A stretch of 64,000 nt of DNA, taken from positions 122,050-186,049 of the forward strand of contig DATBYF010000055.1 in the NCBI GenBank assembly GCA_036513895.1. The letters run 5' to 3'. The DNA comes from Palsa-147 sp036513895. Its GTDB lineage: Bacteria > Acidobacteriota > Terriglobia > Acidiferrales > UBA7541. Below, in pieces: positions 50,681 through 59,921 of the stretch. A model generated the notes under the pieces. That model did no database searches and was not told where the DNA came from. It saw nothing but the letters and a program-made list of their open reading frames with translations. The position numbers and the translations under genes were made by a program. The number at the start of each line of letters is the position of its first letter. The stretch's first letter is position 1.

Positions 50681-52450
50681 CTACTGCGATTGCAGGAATC
50701 CATTACCGACGTCGCCAGAATCCGTGTCGATAAGGAAGAATTCCCCGCTGTTCACCTGGTAGTACGTGATGTGGTACGAATTCGCGCCGACCGTGAAGCT
50801 TCCTGTGTACCGCCCCACGTTGCTCGAATCCGCAGTAGTCGATCCCGAAAAAGCTACTGCGCTGGCCGTTACGAGGTTGTCATTCAGATCCACGGTACCC
50901 GTGAAACTTCCACCGCTTTGCGTTGACTGGCCCACGAAGTCTTCCTCCCCGCCAGCACCCGGGAAGAATTGCAGATTGACCGCATAGTTGCCCTGAAATG
51001 CTCCGGTGGCCTGCGGAACGATCAAGCCCGTACCGACCGCGTTGGAATCGTTGTCCAAAATCAACGCGCCACCGACCCCGGTTGTCGTATTGTTCGGATC
51101 GAGCAGGTTCAGTGTCGGATCAGTGGCAAAGATCAAGAGCGCTGATACATCCTCGGTGTCAGAAGGCCCACCTGGAAGAGTCAGCGATCCCGATCCGTTG
51201 CCTGCTAGTGTGTAAGGACTCGCTGCGATCGATCCGTGTTCATTAGTCCCACCGTCGTTCGTATCGGCAACTCCAACGCTTAGATTTCCGCTAGCGGCCG
51301 TGAACTGACCGGCGATCGCCAGCGAACCATTTACGCTGCTTCCCGACTCGAAAAACGCATAGGTACCCGCTAACGAAGTATTCGAGAACGATGCATTCGT
51401 TCCCGGCGTCCCCTGACCGTAGAACGCGCCTCCGGCCAGAAAGTCAGCGTCGGCCTCGATGGTGCGCAGTACTTCACCCTGTACCGCGTAATAAGTATAC
51501 GCAAGCCCGCTTAAGCTGATCGTACCGCGGCCAAATGAATCGGGACCCGTGACGCTGCCGGTAACTGAAACGGTCTGCGGACTTCCTGAGTCATTCACGA
51601 ACACCGTGCCGCTTGCGACGGAACCCGTCGAAGCGTTGATACTCACAACCCCTCCGAGCGCCGCAGGTGACTCACTCGAATCGAGCCCGTTGACCGCGAA
51701 CGCGTACGATCCAACGATCGAGGCTGCGGTGATCGGCGCCGCTGTCGGCTGGAAGTCAAGCGTGCCGCTCGAAGTTGCCGAAGCATCGAACTCGATCACG
51801 AGCCCGTGCGTGGCCGAAGTAAGGGCAACGCTGAATGTTTCGGTGCCACCACTAGGCAACGTGATGTCATTCACGTTCAGCGTTACGCTTCCTTGACCGT
51901 TCTGGCTGATACTGTAAGTGCCCGAAACCGTGTCGGGGCCGGCGGCGGCGCTCTCGTCAACGTAGTCTTGTTCTCCGCTCGTGATGTTTCCGTTGCCATC
52001 GGCGACGATGGTTCCCTCCACAAAATATGGTTCGCCGGTGAGGTCCGTTCCCTGCGCAAAGAACACGTAGTTACCGGTTAACTGTCCGTTTGAACCCACC
52101 GCAACAATGGAAATAGTCACGCTGGCCGTTGAGCCGGTGTGGTCCGCGTCGGTCGCTACGATGGTCACCGATCCCGCTGCAGCTGGTGCCGTGTAGGTTG
52201 TCGTCCCGCCATTAGCAGTTTGTGTCGGACTAAAGCTGCCGCAACTCGAACTGGGAGTGCAGCTCCAGTTAACGTTACCTGTCGAAGGATCGTTGGTTAC
52301 CGTCGCCGAAAGCGTCACACTCTGATTCGCCGTAAGCGTTGCCGGAGCATTTGTAATTTGAATGATAATTGCAGGGTTGCTGCTACCACAGCCTGCGAGC
52401 GCCAGAGCGCCAACTACTAGTAAGGCAAAGATTAGAGGTTTGCGATTCAT
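50681..52450 (-). CDS. Ig-like lipoprotein, paralogue 2
   Basis: The 589-aa protein begins MNRKPLIFALLVVGALALAG with lipobox Cys21. It has the same domain order as the previous gene: an Ig-like domain (IQITNAPATLTANQSVTLSA), then repeated Gly-rich beta units (GNYVFFAQGTDLTGEPYFVE, GTYAFFESGSSVNGSLAIAG, GNYAVNLQFFPGAGGEEDFV). Tandem duplication is clear. It starts four bases inside the upstream exported-protein gene, so it is translationally coupled to it. Confidence 0.87.
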   Translation of the reverse strand: MNRKPLIFALLVVGALALAGCGSSNPAIIIQITNAPATLTANQSVTLSATVTNDPSTGNVNWSCTPSSSCGSFSPTQTANGGTTTYTAPAAAGSVTIVATDADHTGSTASVTISIVAVGSNGQLTGNYVFFAQGTDLTGEPYFVEGTIVADGNGNITSGEQDYVDESAAAGPDTVSGTYSISQNGQGSVTLNVNDITLPSGGTETFSVALTSATHGLVIEFDASATSSGTLDFQPTAAPITAASIVGSYAFAVNGLDSSESPAALGGVVSINASTGSVASGTVFVNDSGSPQTVSVTGSVTGPDSFGRGTISLSGLAYTYYAVQGEVLRTIEADADFLAGGAFYGQGTPGTNASFSNTSLAGTYAFFESGSSVNGSLAIAGQFTAASGNLSVGVADTNDGGTNEHGSIAASPYTLAGNGSGSLTLPGGPSDTEDVSALLIFATDPTLNLLDPNNTTTGVGGALILDNDSNAVGTGLIVPQATGAFQGNYAVNLQFFPGAGGEEDFVGQSTQSGGSFTGTVDLNDNLVTASAVAFSGSTTADSSNVGRYTGSFTVGANSYHITYYQVNSGEFFLIDTDSGDVGNGFLQSQ

Positions 52451-52905
52451 GCCTGGCCTCCCTTGGACGCCTTCGCAGGCCTCAGCAAAAACCCATGTAC
52501 GTTCCGGATCTGATGGACTTGACTCCCGGCCTGAATCGTTCGGACCAGAAACACTTGATTCGCTCCGGCAGTCGTCATCACTCCCACCAACTGCACGCGC
52601 TCGCCCGGCGTCAGCGTGAGCGCGTTCTTGCCCTTCATCGCGTAGACTCCCAAATGCGCGTCAACATCGCCCGATGACGTCGCTACAATCACATGCGTGC
52701 CGATCAGCTTCCCCGCTGGAGCCTTCGTAACGATGTCCAGAACGTTGCCCTGCAGCGTTACTTCCTTGCTCGCTTCGTATCGCGAAGCAGCGGGTGCTGC
52801 CGTACGTGCCGTCGTTTGCGCTGTGGTTTGCGCGCCCGCCGGAACTGCTATCGCCAATAAAGCCATCGAGGCGAATAGAATTACGCCCCCGTATAATTTC
52901 CTCAT
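52447..52905 (-). CDS. Exported hypothetical protein
   Basis: ATG 52905 (MRKLYGGVILFASMALLAIA) gives a signal peptide ending near VPAGAQ. Of 152 aa, the mature part is a small beta domain: EVTLQGNVLDIVTKAPAGKL, ALTLTPGERVQLVGVMTTAG and NQVFLVRTIQAG. This looks like an OB-fold-like protein of the periplasm. It overlaps the Ig-like gene by 4 bp and is its leader in the operon. The frame to 52995 adds 30 residues without a site. Confidence 0.7.
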   Translation of the reverse strand: MRKLYGGVILFASMALLAIAVPAGAQTTAQTTARTAAPAASRYEASKEVTLQGNVLDIVTKAPAGKLIGTHVIVATSSGDVDAHLGVYAMKGKNALTLTPGERVQLVGVMTTAGANQVFLVRTIQAGSQVHQIRNVHGFLLRPAKASKGGQA

Positions 52906-53294
52906 TGAATCCCTCCGTTGTGTCCGCCCTGAATTTGTATCAATTCGATCTACTTGTTGACGTGAAGTATTTTGATGACGACGCGACCCGGCCATCCGGT
53001 TTCGCGGGAGTAATGGTGGTTCGCCGTTCCGCCGCGGAGAAACAACAGTCCCACAATTTCAAACCCGGCATTTCCCAAAAAGTTGCCCCACGCCGCAAAA
53101 TTCGCCGCTACAACGAAACGCAGCAACACAACTCCCGTTTGATTTGACGCACTTCTACGTCCCCAGTTACATATTCCATTTAGAAAGTGAAAAAGTTCCA
53201 AATGGTTGGCTGAATCGATGAAATAGTACTGCGAAAATCTCCTTCAGAGTCTCGAGGCTCCCGCCTCCGGAACCGATGCACCAACACCGATCAA
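52906..53294. other. 389-bp gap with one palindrome
   Basis: A minus-strand frame at 52950-53201 (83 codons) includes AWGNFLGNAGFEIVGLLFLR but has no strong ribosome binding site and is overlapped on the other strand. Not called. A family-B palindrome is at 53251-53270. Confidence 0.4.
53251..53270. repeat. Dispersed palindrome, family B, copy 2
   Basis: CTCGAGGC-TCCC-GCCTCCGG preceded by TTCAGAGT. It shares the GAGGCTCCCGCCTC centre with 45742-45763. Confidence 0.55.
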
Positions 53295-54002
53295 TTAAAA
53301 TGCCGCGCCATCCGTCCTGCTTCCATTCCGGTGCACTTCCCAATCTGAAACGAAATACGCGACTACCTCATGAAAGAAGAGCTTCTGCGCCACTCTGTGC
53401 TGCCACCAATCATCCGGGTTGTAATCCGTATCGGGCGCGGCAATCACACGCACTTCAAACCCCAGCGGAAACATGTTCTCGCAAAGCATGTGCGTCCGCC
53501 GGCTGTGATAATTCGACGTGACGATCAGCACCTTCTTCCAATTCTTCCCGACTGTCAGCCGTTCGATAACGACCAGTTCATCAAGCGTGTTTCGCGCGCG
53601 ATGCGTCAGCTTGACGATGTCCTCAGTCGGCACGCCGCGCTCCGTCAAGTCGCGCTCCGTAAATTCTGCCGTGCTCGCGTACGTCCGCAGAAATTCTCCG
53701 CTCGCCACCACCGTAGGCGCCATGCCCGCCTTAAACAGTTCCGCTGCGCGCTCCGCCCTGTCTGCTTGATAGTTGTCGCCTCCCAGGACAACAATCGCAT
53801 CCGAACGCTGCGGCGTCTCATCCACAATCCAGATTCCCCCTGCCAGCCGCAGCAATGGGTGCCGCACAACGTAGAGCACCAAAATGAGACACGTCAGAAA
53901 CACCAGAAAAATAAACTTGCCGATGATTCCGCCGCGCTCGGAGGCCGCGGACCGGTGCGAAGAGGACCCAATCCGCCGCGAAAATATTCTCATTGTATTC
54001 AT
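53295..54002 (-). CDS. DUF218 (YdcF/ElyC-like) membrane protein
   Basis: The 235-aa protein has one N-terminal transmembrane helix (GKFIFLVFLTCLILVLYVVR, about residues 28-47). The DUF218 domain follows: RSDAIVVLGGDNYQADRAER, GMAPTVVASGE, then VLIVTSNYHSRRTHMLCENM. Family members such as ElyC and SanA act in envelope maintenance. It lies 165 bp after the GalT-like gene. Confidence 0.88.
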   Translation of the reverse strand: MNTMRIFSRRIGSSSHRSAASERGGIIGKFIFLVFLTCLILVLYVVRHPLLRLAGGIWIVDETPQRSDAIVVLGGDNYQADRAERAAELFKAGMAPTVVASGEFLRTYASTAEFTERDLTERGVPTEDIVKLTHRARNTLDELVVIERLTVGKNWKKVLIVTSNYHSRRTHMLCENMFPLGFEVRVIAAPDTDYNPDDWWQHRVAQKLFFHEVVAYFVSDWEVHRNGSRTDGAAF

Positions 54003-54171
54003 AAACGATTAGTCGCTGAACAGGTTGCGCAAAAAAGCACAAACACCGTCATCCCGAGCGAAGCGAGGGATCCCTCTTGGTTTGAATGCTGGCAAAAAGA
54101 GGAATTTCTCGTCGCTGCGCTCCTCGGAATGACGGCGATTTTGACTTCTTCCCGAGCCTCTAAACCCGCGA

Positions 54172-55152
54172 CTACAGTTCGGGATTGAATTCTCGAAGGC
54201 GCTCGGCCGCCTGCTCCGGCTTTTGCGCGTTGAAGTAAATTTCCTTGATGCTGTATGACTTGCTCCGCTTCTCGACAATCGGAAGAATCTCGATGTGCCA
54301 GTGATAGTCGCCGGCAATCGTCTTCCAATACTGGCTCAGTTCGCCTTTGGTTAACTGTGTATTCGGCGCCGTGTGCAGCACGAGGTGGTAATTGTCCGCG
54401 ATATGCGAAAGCCGGCGGATCGTGCGTCCCAGCAGCCTCGCTAGGTCGCGGCGGTTTTCCGGCGTCGTCGCCGACTCAAACAGATAATGGTGCGTCTGCG
54501 GCATGATCCACGTCTCGTAAGGGACGCGCGAAGCATAAGGGCACAGCGCCACGTAATCGCCGATGGTCTCCACGATTCTCTTTTTCTGCTTCACGTCCTG
54601 CCTCAAGATGTCACAGAAGACGCAGCGTTCCTTCTCCGCGTACCACTCCCGCGCCGCCCGCAATTCATAGAGAATTCTTCGAGGTACAAAAGTGGAAGCC
54701 GACACTTGCGAGTTCGAGTGTGACCATTCTTCGCCCGCCAGCGCTCCGTGATTCTTGAAGACGGTCACATATTTGAATCGCATATCGCGCTTCAATTCCA
54801 CCAGCCGCGCCGCCCACGCGTCGAGGATCAATTTGATCTCGTCATCGCTCATCTGCTGGAGCGATCGCGAGTGGTCGCGCGTTTCAATCACCACTTCATG
54901 CGCGCCCAGCATTCCCATTCGATCGTAAATGCCCTCGGCTGTCCGCGTGAATTCCCCGTCGGCGCTATAGAGCGGCCGCATATGCGGCACCACGCGCACC
55001 TTCCAATTCTCTTTGTTCGGAGAGTAGAGCAGCGTATCGCCCTGGCCTTCGCTTCCGGGGCACAACGGGCACGGCTCATCCGGCAATCCCGCATGATCGG
55101 GATGCCCGACGATCACCCAGCTCTTTGTAATCGGGTCTTTACGGAGTTCCAT
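54172..55152 (-). CDS. galT: Galactose-1-phosphate uridylyltransferase-like HIT-superfamily protein
   Basis: ATG 55152 begins MELRKDPITKSWVIVGHPDH, the family start. CPLCPGSEG and CVFCDIL are the zinc-binding Cys pairs. The nucleotidyl-transfer segment is DYHWHIEILP, where GalT has HPHxQ; here the His-Trp-His-x-Glu form is the variant of GalT-like proteins. The 326-aa length fits. It probably transfers nucleotidyl groups to sugar phosphates, but the substrate may not be galactose. A TTG at 55179 is a weak alternative start. Confidence 0.82.
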   Translation of the reverse strand: MELRKDPITKSWVIVGHPDHAGLPDEPCPLCPGSEGQGDTLLYSPNKENWKVRVVPHMRPLYSADGEFTRTAEGIYDRMGMLGAHEVVIETRDHSRSLQQMSDDEIKLILDAWAARLVELKRDMRFKYVTVFKNHGALAGEEWSHSNSQVSASTFVPRRILYELRAAREWYAEKERCVFCDILRQDVKQKKRIVETIGDYVALCPYASRVPYETWIMPQTHHYLFESATTPENRRDLARLLGRTIRRLSHIADNYHLVLHTAPNTQLTKGELSQYWKTIAGDYHWHIEILPIVEKRSKSYSIKEIYFNAQKPEQAAERLREFNPEL

Positions 55153-55259
55153 GCGCGTGAACGTGTTCGGGTTTTTCAAAGCCGAATTCGAATTTTTGAT
55201 TCGAGAGCAGTAGTCGAAAGATTTGAAAGGATTTCAGGACGCGGGCGGACTTCGTCATT

Positions 55260-55715
55260 CTATCGAGTGTAATGCGCCGGGGTCGGACCGACTTCGAGGC
55301 GATGCCGATCCCAAATTGCTCCCTCGCGAGTGAAGGACGCCATCTCAAAATCCTGGGTCAGCTCGAGGCAATCGGTGGGGCAAGCATCTTCGCAAAGCCC
55401 GCAGAACATGCAGCGCGAAGTGTCGTACGTGAATGTCGTCAGCACCTTTCGGCGCGTGGCATCGTCACGCTGCCAGCCCACAACGATCAAATTCTCAGGG
55501 CAGGCCAGCGCGCACAAATTGCACGAGATACACAGCGATTCGCCCGTTTCCGGATTGATGTTGAGGCGCGGCGCTCCGCGATACCTTTCCGCAACCATCG
55601 GCCGCTCAAGCGGGTACTGCTCCGTGTAATTGTATTTGGGAGCCTGATACCGGAACGTGACCCACATCCCCTTCAGCAGGTCGAGGAGAAAAATCCGCCG
55701 CAACAAATCGTTCAT
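55260..55715 (-). CDS. nuoI: NADH-quinone oxidoreductase subunit I, orphan copy
   Basis: The protein from ATG 55715 (MNDLLRRIFLLDLLKGMWVT) has 151 aa. The two 4Fe-4S clusters are bound by CISCNLCALACP and CMFCGLCEDACP. It carries electrons within complex I near the membrane arm. No other nuo gene is in the window, so this subunit stands apart from the usual cluster, although it could be one of several copies. A longer frame to 55772 adds 19 residues without a site. Confidence 0.9.
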   Translation of the reverse strand: MNDLLRRIFLLDLLKGMWVTFRYQAPKYNYTEQYPLERPMVAERYRGAPRLNINPETGESLCISCNLCALACPENLIVVGWQRDDATRRKVLTTFTYDTSRCMFCGLCEDACPTDCLELTQDFEMASFTREGAIWDRHRLEVGPTPAHYTR

Positions 55716-55908
55716 CGTGAAGTTAGTGTGCCGCCTAGCCCCACCAAAGTCAAGGCACCGCGCCAAACCCAAAATCGGCTCTTCGCGCGAATATTTTACT
55801 CTCTACGCCGCCAGAGCGTAATCGAGTCGAAGGCATCGTGCAATCTCCTTTACGCTCCACGCAGCCGCAAAAGCCATAATCCAATCGAAGGCAATCATGC
55901 AATCGTAG

Positions 55909-55927
55909 CGCCGGCATCCTGCCGGCG
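55909..55927. repeat. Dispersed palindrome, family A-like, copy 3
   Basis: CGCCGGC-ATCCT-GCCGGCG preceded by GTAG, followed by TTTTT. The TAGCGCCGG start is shared with the family-A copies. Confidence 0.6.
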
Positions 55928-55994
55928 TTTTTCCGCCCAACGCCACAAATCAAAATCCGGAGCAAAATCGCGCCACGAGAAACAGAATTCGTGG

Positions 55995-56013
55995 CGCGGG
56001 CATCCTGCCCGCG
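55995..56013. repeat. Dispersed palindrome with ATCCT loop
   Basis: CGCGGGC-ATCCT-GCCCGCG, the same loop as 55909-55927. The two sit 86 bp apart. Confidence 0.6.
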
Positions 56014-56049
56014 GCCTTCCAAACTTACTCCTCCAATTTTAATTCAAAG

Positions 56050-56071
56050 CCCGGACGCTCCCGCCGCCGGG
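56050..56071. repeat. Dispersed palindrome, family B, copy 3
   Basis: CCCGGACGC-TCCC-GCCGCCGGG, with one mismatched pair in the arms, preceded by TTCAAAGC as in copies 1 and 2. Confidence 0.5.
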
Positions 56072-56700
56072 TTTGCCTTCTCGAATTTGGAGTCCACTCT
56101 CACACTCGAACCCACAACCGATCCATTTGCCGAGCCACCCACAGCGTGCTAGCGTTAAATGATGCCCAAGTTAGGGCGTAGGGAGAAAATTCGAGCACCG
56201 AGGAAAATGTTCGCTAACGACACAACACGAATCGCGTCCGTCGCGCGGACTTGCGCCGTATGCGGCCTCACGCGTAGCTCAAGTGCCCTCACCGCCGAAG
56301 CCGGCGGGACACCTGAGGCCTTTTCGCGCCGCTCCGCCCCGCAACGGAAAGGCGCTAGTTCATATGTTCTGCGACATGCCATGGACGAACGGCAGCAGGA
56401 TGATCGACGGTCCGGATCGGAGGCCCGGCAAACTTTCGGAATCCTCAACCGCCCAAATAATGGCCTTTCTACTCGATACAACTCGCGATTAGAAATCCCC
56501 GTAAGTCATAGAAAACAATCATCACGAGCCACTTCTACTCGATACAAAACGCACTACTCGTTGGTCGCGATTACTAGTCTCCGCGATGCTCTCCTCCGCA
56601 GCAGCAGCGAGCTCCAATCACCGCCTCCCTTTTCCGTCTTCCCTTTTCACTTTTCCAACTCTAAAATGCGCCCCATCGCCCACGCCATGAAAGGCTCCAA

Positions 56701-58044
56701 ATGACGGAGAGAACGCACGAGACACCCGAATCGAAGCGCATGAGCCTGCATCTCGATCAGGCCGATCCTGAAGTCGCCGCGGCGCTGCAGGACGAAATTC
56801 GCCGCCAAGCCACGGGTCTCGAACTCATCGCCTCCGAAAATTTCGTTTCTCGCGCGGTGATGGAAGCGATGGGCTCGGTTTTCACCAATAAATACGCGGA
56901 AGGCTATCCGGGCAAGCGCTACTACGGCGGTTGCGAAAATGTGGATCGCGTCGAGCGCCTCGCGATTGAGCGCGCAAAACAAATTTTCGGCGCCGAGCAC
57001 GCCAACGTGCAGGCGCACTCGGGCACGCAGGCGAATATTTCCGTCTACATCACGGCGCTGCAGCCTGGCGACGTCGTGCTCGGCATGAATCTCGCGCACG
57101 GCGGCCACCTCACTCATGGCCATCCGCTGAATTTTTCGGGCAAAATGTACAAGTTCGTTCCCTACGGCGTCACGAAAGAGACGGAAAGGATTGATTACGA
57201 CGAAGTGGAGCGCCTCGCTCGCGAGAACGCGCCGAAGATGATTGTCGCGGGCGCGAGCGCCTACTCGCGCATCATTGATTTCGAGCGCCTCGCGAAAATC
57301 GCGCAATCCGTGGGCGCGGTCTTCTTCGTGGACATGGCGCACATCGCCGGGCTCGTCGCTGCGGGCATTCATCCGAGTCCCGTGCCCCATGCTGATTTCG
57401 TTTCGACCACGACGCACAAAACACTGCGCGGCCCTCGCGGCGGCTTGGTTCTCTGCCGCGAAAAATGGGCGAAAGCACTCGACCGCGTTACATTCCCCGG
57501 AAATCAAGGCGGCCCGCTCGAACACATCATCGCCGCAAAAGCAGTCTGCCTCCGCGAAGCCGCGCAACCCGAATTTCGTGAATATCAAAAGCAGGTGGTC
57601 GCCAACGCGAAAGCGCTCGCAGCGGCGCTCGCTCGACGCGGATTTCGGATCGTCACCGGCGGCACAGACAATCACCTCTTCCTCGTGGATCTCCAAGCCA
57701 AGGGAATGACCGGCCGCGATGCCGAACAAGCGCTCGAGCGCGCTGGAATGACCGTGAACAAAAATGCGATTCCCTTCGACACGCAGCCGCCGATGAAAGC
57801 GGGCGGCATCCGCATCGGCACTCCCGCCGTCACCACGCGCGGCATGCGCGAACCGGAAATGGAAAAAATCGCGGCGTGGATCGCGGAAGTCCTGACGCAC
57901 CTCGGCGACGCGGAAATAGAAACTCGCGTGCGCGGCGAAATTTTAGTGATGGCGTCGCGCTTCCCGCTGTATCTGCACTTGCGCGAAGCCGCCAACGCGC
58001 AAGGCTTCGCCATGTCCGCCGCCAGCTGGGCGCGCTCAACTTGA
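56701..58044 (+). CDS. glyA: Serine hydroxymethyltransferase
   Basis: The 447-aa protein carries the full SHMT pattern: ELIASENFVSRAVMEAMGSV, YAEGYPGKRYYGGCE, VQAHSGTQAN and the PLP lysine in VSTTTHKTLRGPRGG. The enzyme converts serine and tetrahydrofolate to glycine and methylene-THF. The start is ATG 56701. The C-terminus ends AASWARST. Convergent with the JAMM gene, with 133 bp between the stops. Confidence 0.97.
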   Translation: MTERTHETPESKRMSLHLDQADPEVAAALQDEIRRQATGLELIASENFVSRAVMEAMGSVFTNKYAEGYPGKRYYGGCENVDRVERLAIERAKQIFGAEHANVQAHSGTQANISVYITALQPGDVVLGMNLAHGGHLTHGHPLNFSGKMYKFVPYGVTKETERIDYDEVERLARENAPKMIVAGASAYSRIIDFERLAKIAQSVGAVFFVDMAHIAGLVAAGIHPSPVPHADFVSTTTHKTLRGPRGGLVLCREKWAKALDRVTFPGNQGGPLEHIIAAKAVCLREAAQPEFREYQKQVVANAKALAAALARRGFRIVTGGTDNHLFLVDLQAKGMTGRDAEQALERAGMTVNKNAIPFDTQPPMKAGGIRIGTPAVTTRGMREPEMEKIAAWIAEVLTHLGDAEIETRVRGEILVMASRFPLYLHLREAANAQGFAMSAASWARST

Positions 58045-58177
58045 AATAAATTTACGCCAAAGGATTTAACCTAATCGGCCGAAGCGATTCACCGACCACT
58101 GCGGCGAATTGCTCAATTCAATTGAGCGCCTGAACTTCTTGCAGAGAATTGCCGGAGTCAATCGACGATTGCTGGAG

Positions 58178-58597
58178 TCAGTCGAGAACCTGGATTTCGA
58201 GTTCCATTACTTTTCCATCGCGAATTGAAAACGCTCGAACCGATTTCGGCGCATCGGGCCGCGGCGAAAGAATGAAATACGTTGCGTCTGCATAGAAGGC
58301 GCGCTCGATGTCGCGCGCTGACGGAAAGCTGTCACCCATGGGATGCGAATGGTAGATGCCGAGCAGTTCGAGTCCGGCAGCGCGAATCTCGCGCATGATG
58401 CGAAAAAGATCGCGCGGCGCAATTTCATACGAAGTCGCAGGATGCGCCGCGCAGTTGGCTGCGGGATAAAACGAGGTAATCGCGCCGTCGCCACCGCCCC
58501 CAGCCAGCAGCCCGCAGCATTCCCGCGCTGGCTCGCGCTCGGCATCAGAACGCATTGCAGCGATTACGCCCCGACGCATTTGGATTGTTCCACGCAC
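58178..58597 (-). CDS. JAMM/MPN-domain metalloprotease
   Basis: The GTG start at 58597 keeps the first strand (TIQMRRGVIAAM) of the domain; ATG 58579 would lose it. The 139-aa protein has the JAMM motif in full: Glu in ARECCGLLAGG, then GIYHSHPMGDSFPSARD with HxH and the Asp. It is a zinc-dependent deubiquitinase-like peptidase, or acts in sulfur transfer with small ubiquitin-like carriers. It follows ftsZ by 115 bp on the same strand. Confidence 0.88.
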   Translation of the reverse strand: MRGTIQMRRGVIAAMRSDAEREPARECCGLLAGGGGDGAITSFYPAANCAAHPATSYEIAPRDLFRIMREIRAAGLELLGIYHSHPMGDSFPSARDIERAFYADATYFILSPRPDAPKSVRAFSIRDGKVMELEIQVLD

Positions 58598-58712
58598 GTT
58601 GGAAGTTTATATTCAGCGCTGGCACGAGCGCGAGATTCTCGGCGCGGGAATCGCGAAGAAAATGCAGGGGCGCAGCGAGCAGCACCCCTGCGAGAGCTAA
58701 TGTGGAATTTCG

Positions 58713-59873
58713 CTACGCCTTTTGGGCTTGGCGGCGCAGGAACGTCGGCACGTCGAGATCGTCGGCTGGAACTTCGTTGATCACGTCGGTGACGTTACGC
58801 GAAGTTTCGGCGACGATGTTTGGATGCTGCTCGCGGCCGGACTTCCAGCTCTTCGGCAAATAGGAAGTCTTCGTGTGCGTTTTGCGCTGCGCGACTTCGC
58901 GGAATCCCGCGGCAATCACGGTGATCTTCACCGACTCTTTCATCGCATCATCCTGAACAGCGCCGAAAATAATGTTGGCGTTTTCGTGTGCGGCTTTCTG
59001 AATGATGGATGAAGCTTCGTGAACTTCTTGCAGCGTCACCGAAGATGATCCCGTTACGTTGATCAAAATTCCCTGCGCGCCCTGAATGCAATTGTCTTCG
59101 AGCAGCGGACTATTGATCGCGCGATTCGCGGCATCCACGGCACGGTTCGCGCCTGACGCAATCGCCGTGCCCATCACGGCGTAGCCTTGTCCGGACATGA
59201 TGGTCTTCACGTCGGCAAAGTCGCGATTGATGATGCCGGGAATGGTGATGATGTCGCTGATGCCCTGCACCGCTTGCCGCAGAATGTCGTCGGCGATGCG
59301 GAACGCCTCAAAGAAGCTGGTGCCATGCTCGACGCATTCCATCAGACGTTCGTTGGGAATTACGATCACGGTATCCACGCAGTTGACAAGTTCGGCGAGC
59401 GATTGCTCGGCCTGCTGCATGCGCCGCTTGCCTTCAAACGCGAACGGCTTGGTGACGACGGCGACGGTGAGCGCGCCCAGCTCGCTCGCGAGATTCGCCA
59501 CCACCGGAGCGGAACCACTGCCCGTGCCGCCGCCAAGTCCCGACGTGACGAACACCATGTCCGCGCCGTCGAGCGCCTCGAGAATTTTGTCGGTGTCCTC
59601 GAGCGCGGCTTTGCGGCCGACATCAGGATTCGCGCCCGCGCCAAGTCCCTTGGTAAGTTTCGCGCCGAGCTGCAGCTTCACGGGCGCTTGCGACAATTTC
59701 AGCGCCTGCAAATCCGTGTTCGCGGCGATAAACTCCACGCCTTCGAGTTTGGCGCGAATCATGCGGTTCACAGCATTCGTGCCCCCGCCGCCCACGCCGA
59801 TGACTTTAATCTTCGCGCCGTTTACCGGCTCTTCACTGAATGAAACGCGCAGTCCCGCTTCTTTCGCCGTCAT
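58713..59873 (-). CDS. ftsZ: Cell division protein FtsZ
   Basis: The 386-aa tubulin homologue has GGGGTNAVNRM at the N-terminus, the GTP-binding signature GLGGGTGSGSAPV, and the T7-loop region NRDFADVKTIMSGQGYAVMG. The C-terminal tail ends DDLDVPTFLRRQAQKA, the FtsA/ZipA-binding peptide. ATG 59873 follows GGGGGAGGAACG. It forms the division ring. It is the last gene of the murC-murB-ftsQ-ftsA-ftsZ cluster in this window. Confidence 0.98.
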   Translation of the reverse strand: MTAKEAGLRVSFSEEPVNGAKIKVIGVGGGGTNAVNRMIRAKLEGVEFIAANTDLQALKLSQAPVKLQLGAKLTKGLGAGANPDVGRKAALEDTDKILEALDGADMVFVTSGLGGGTGSGSAPVVANLASELGALTVAVVTKPFAFEGKRRMQQAEQSLAELVNCVDTVIVIPNERLMECVEHGTSFFEAFRIADDILRQAVQGISDIITIPGIINRDFADVKTIMSGQGYAVMGTAIASGANRAVDAANRAINSPLLEDNCIQGAQGILINVTGSSSVTLQEVHEASSIIQKAAHENANIIFGAVQDDAMKESVKITVIAAGFREVAQRKTHTKTSYLPKSWKSGREQHPNIVAETSRNVTDVINEVPADDLDVPTFLRRQAQKA

Positions 59874-59921
59874 CGTTCCTCCCCCTAATTATCTTTCCAT
59901 CCGCCCTCGAGGATGGCCTTA

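Larger units (their letters stand above)
55716..56700. other. 985-bp intergenic region rich in palindromes
   Basis: Open frames on both strands (for example 56159-56704 on plus) are not supported by ribosome binding sites or codon use. The region holds palindromes at 55909-55927, 55995-56013 and 56050-56071, a long imperfect direct repeat (55820-55845 and 55878-55904, about 26 bp), and a 15-bp direct repeat TTCTACTCGATACAA near 56464 and 56537. It looks like a collection site of small dispersed elements. Confidence 0.55.

Noticed and set aside
52950..53201. 83-codon minus-strand frame in the gap before the DUF218 gene
   Set aside because: Overlapped by an opposite frame, no motif and no ribosome binding site.
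56159..56704. 181-codon plus-strand frame before glyA
   Set aside because: Composition is erratic and it spans hairpins and short repeats; no site or domain.
56647..57900. 417-codon minus-strand frame
   Set aside because: It is the antisense of glyA; high GC keeps the frame open.
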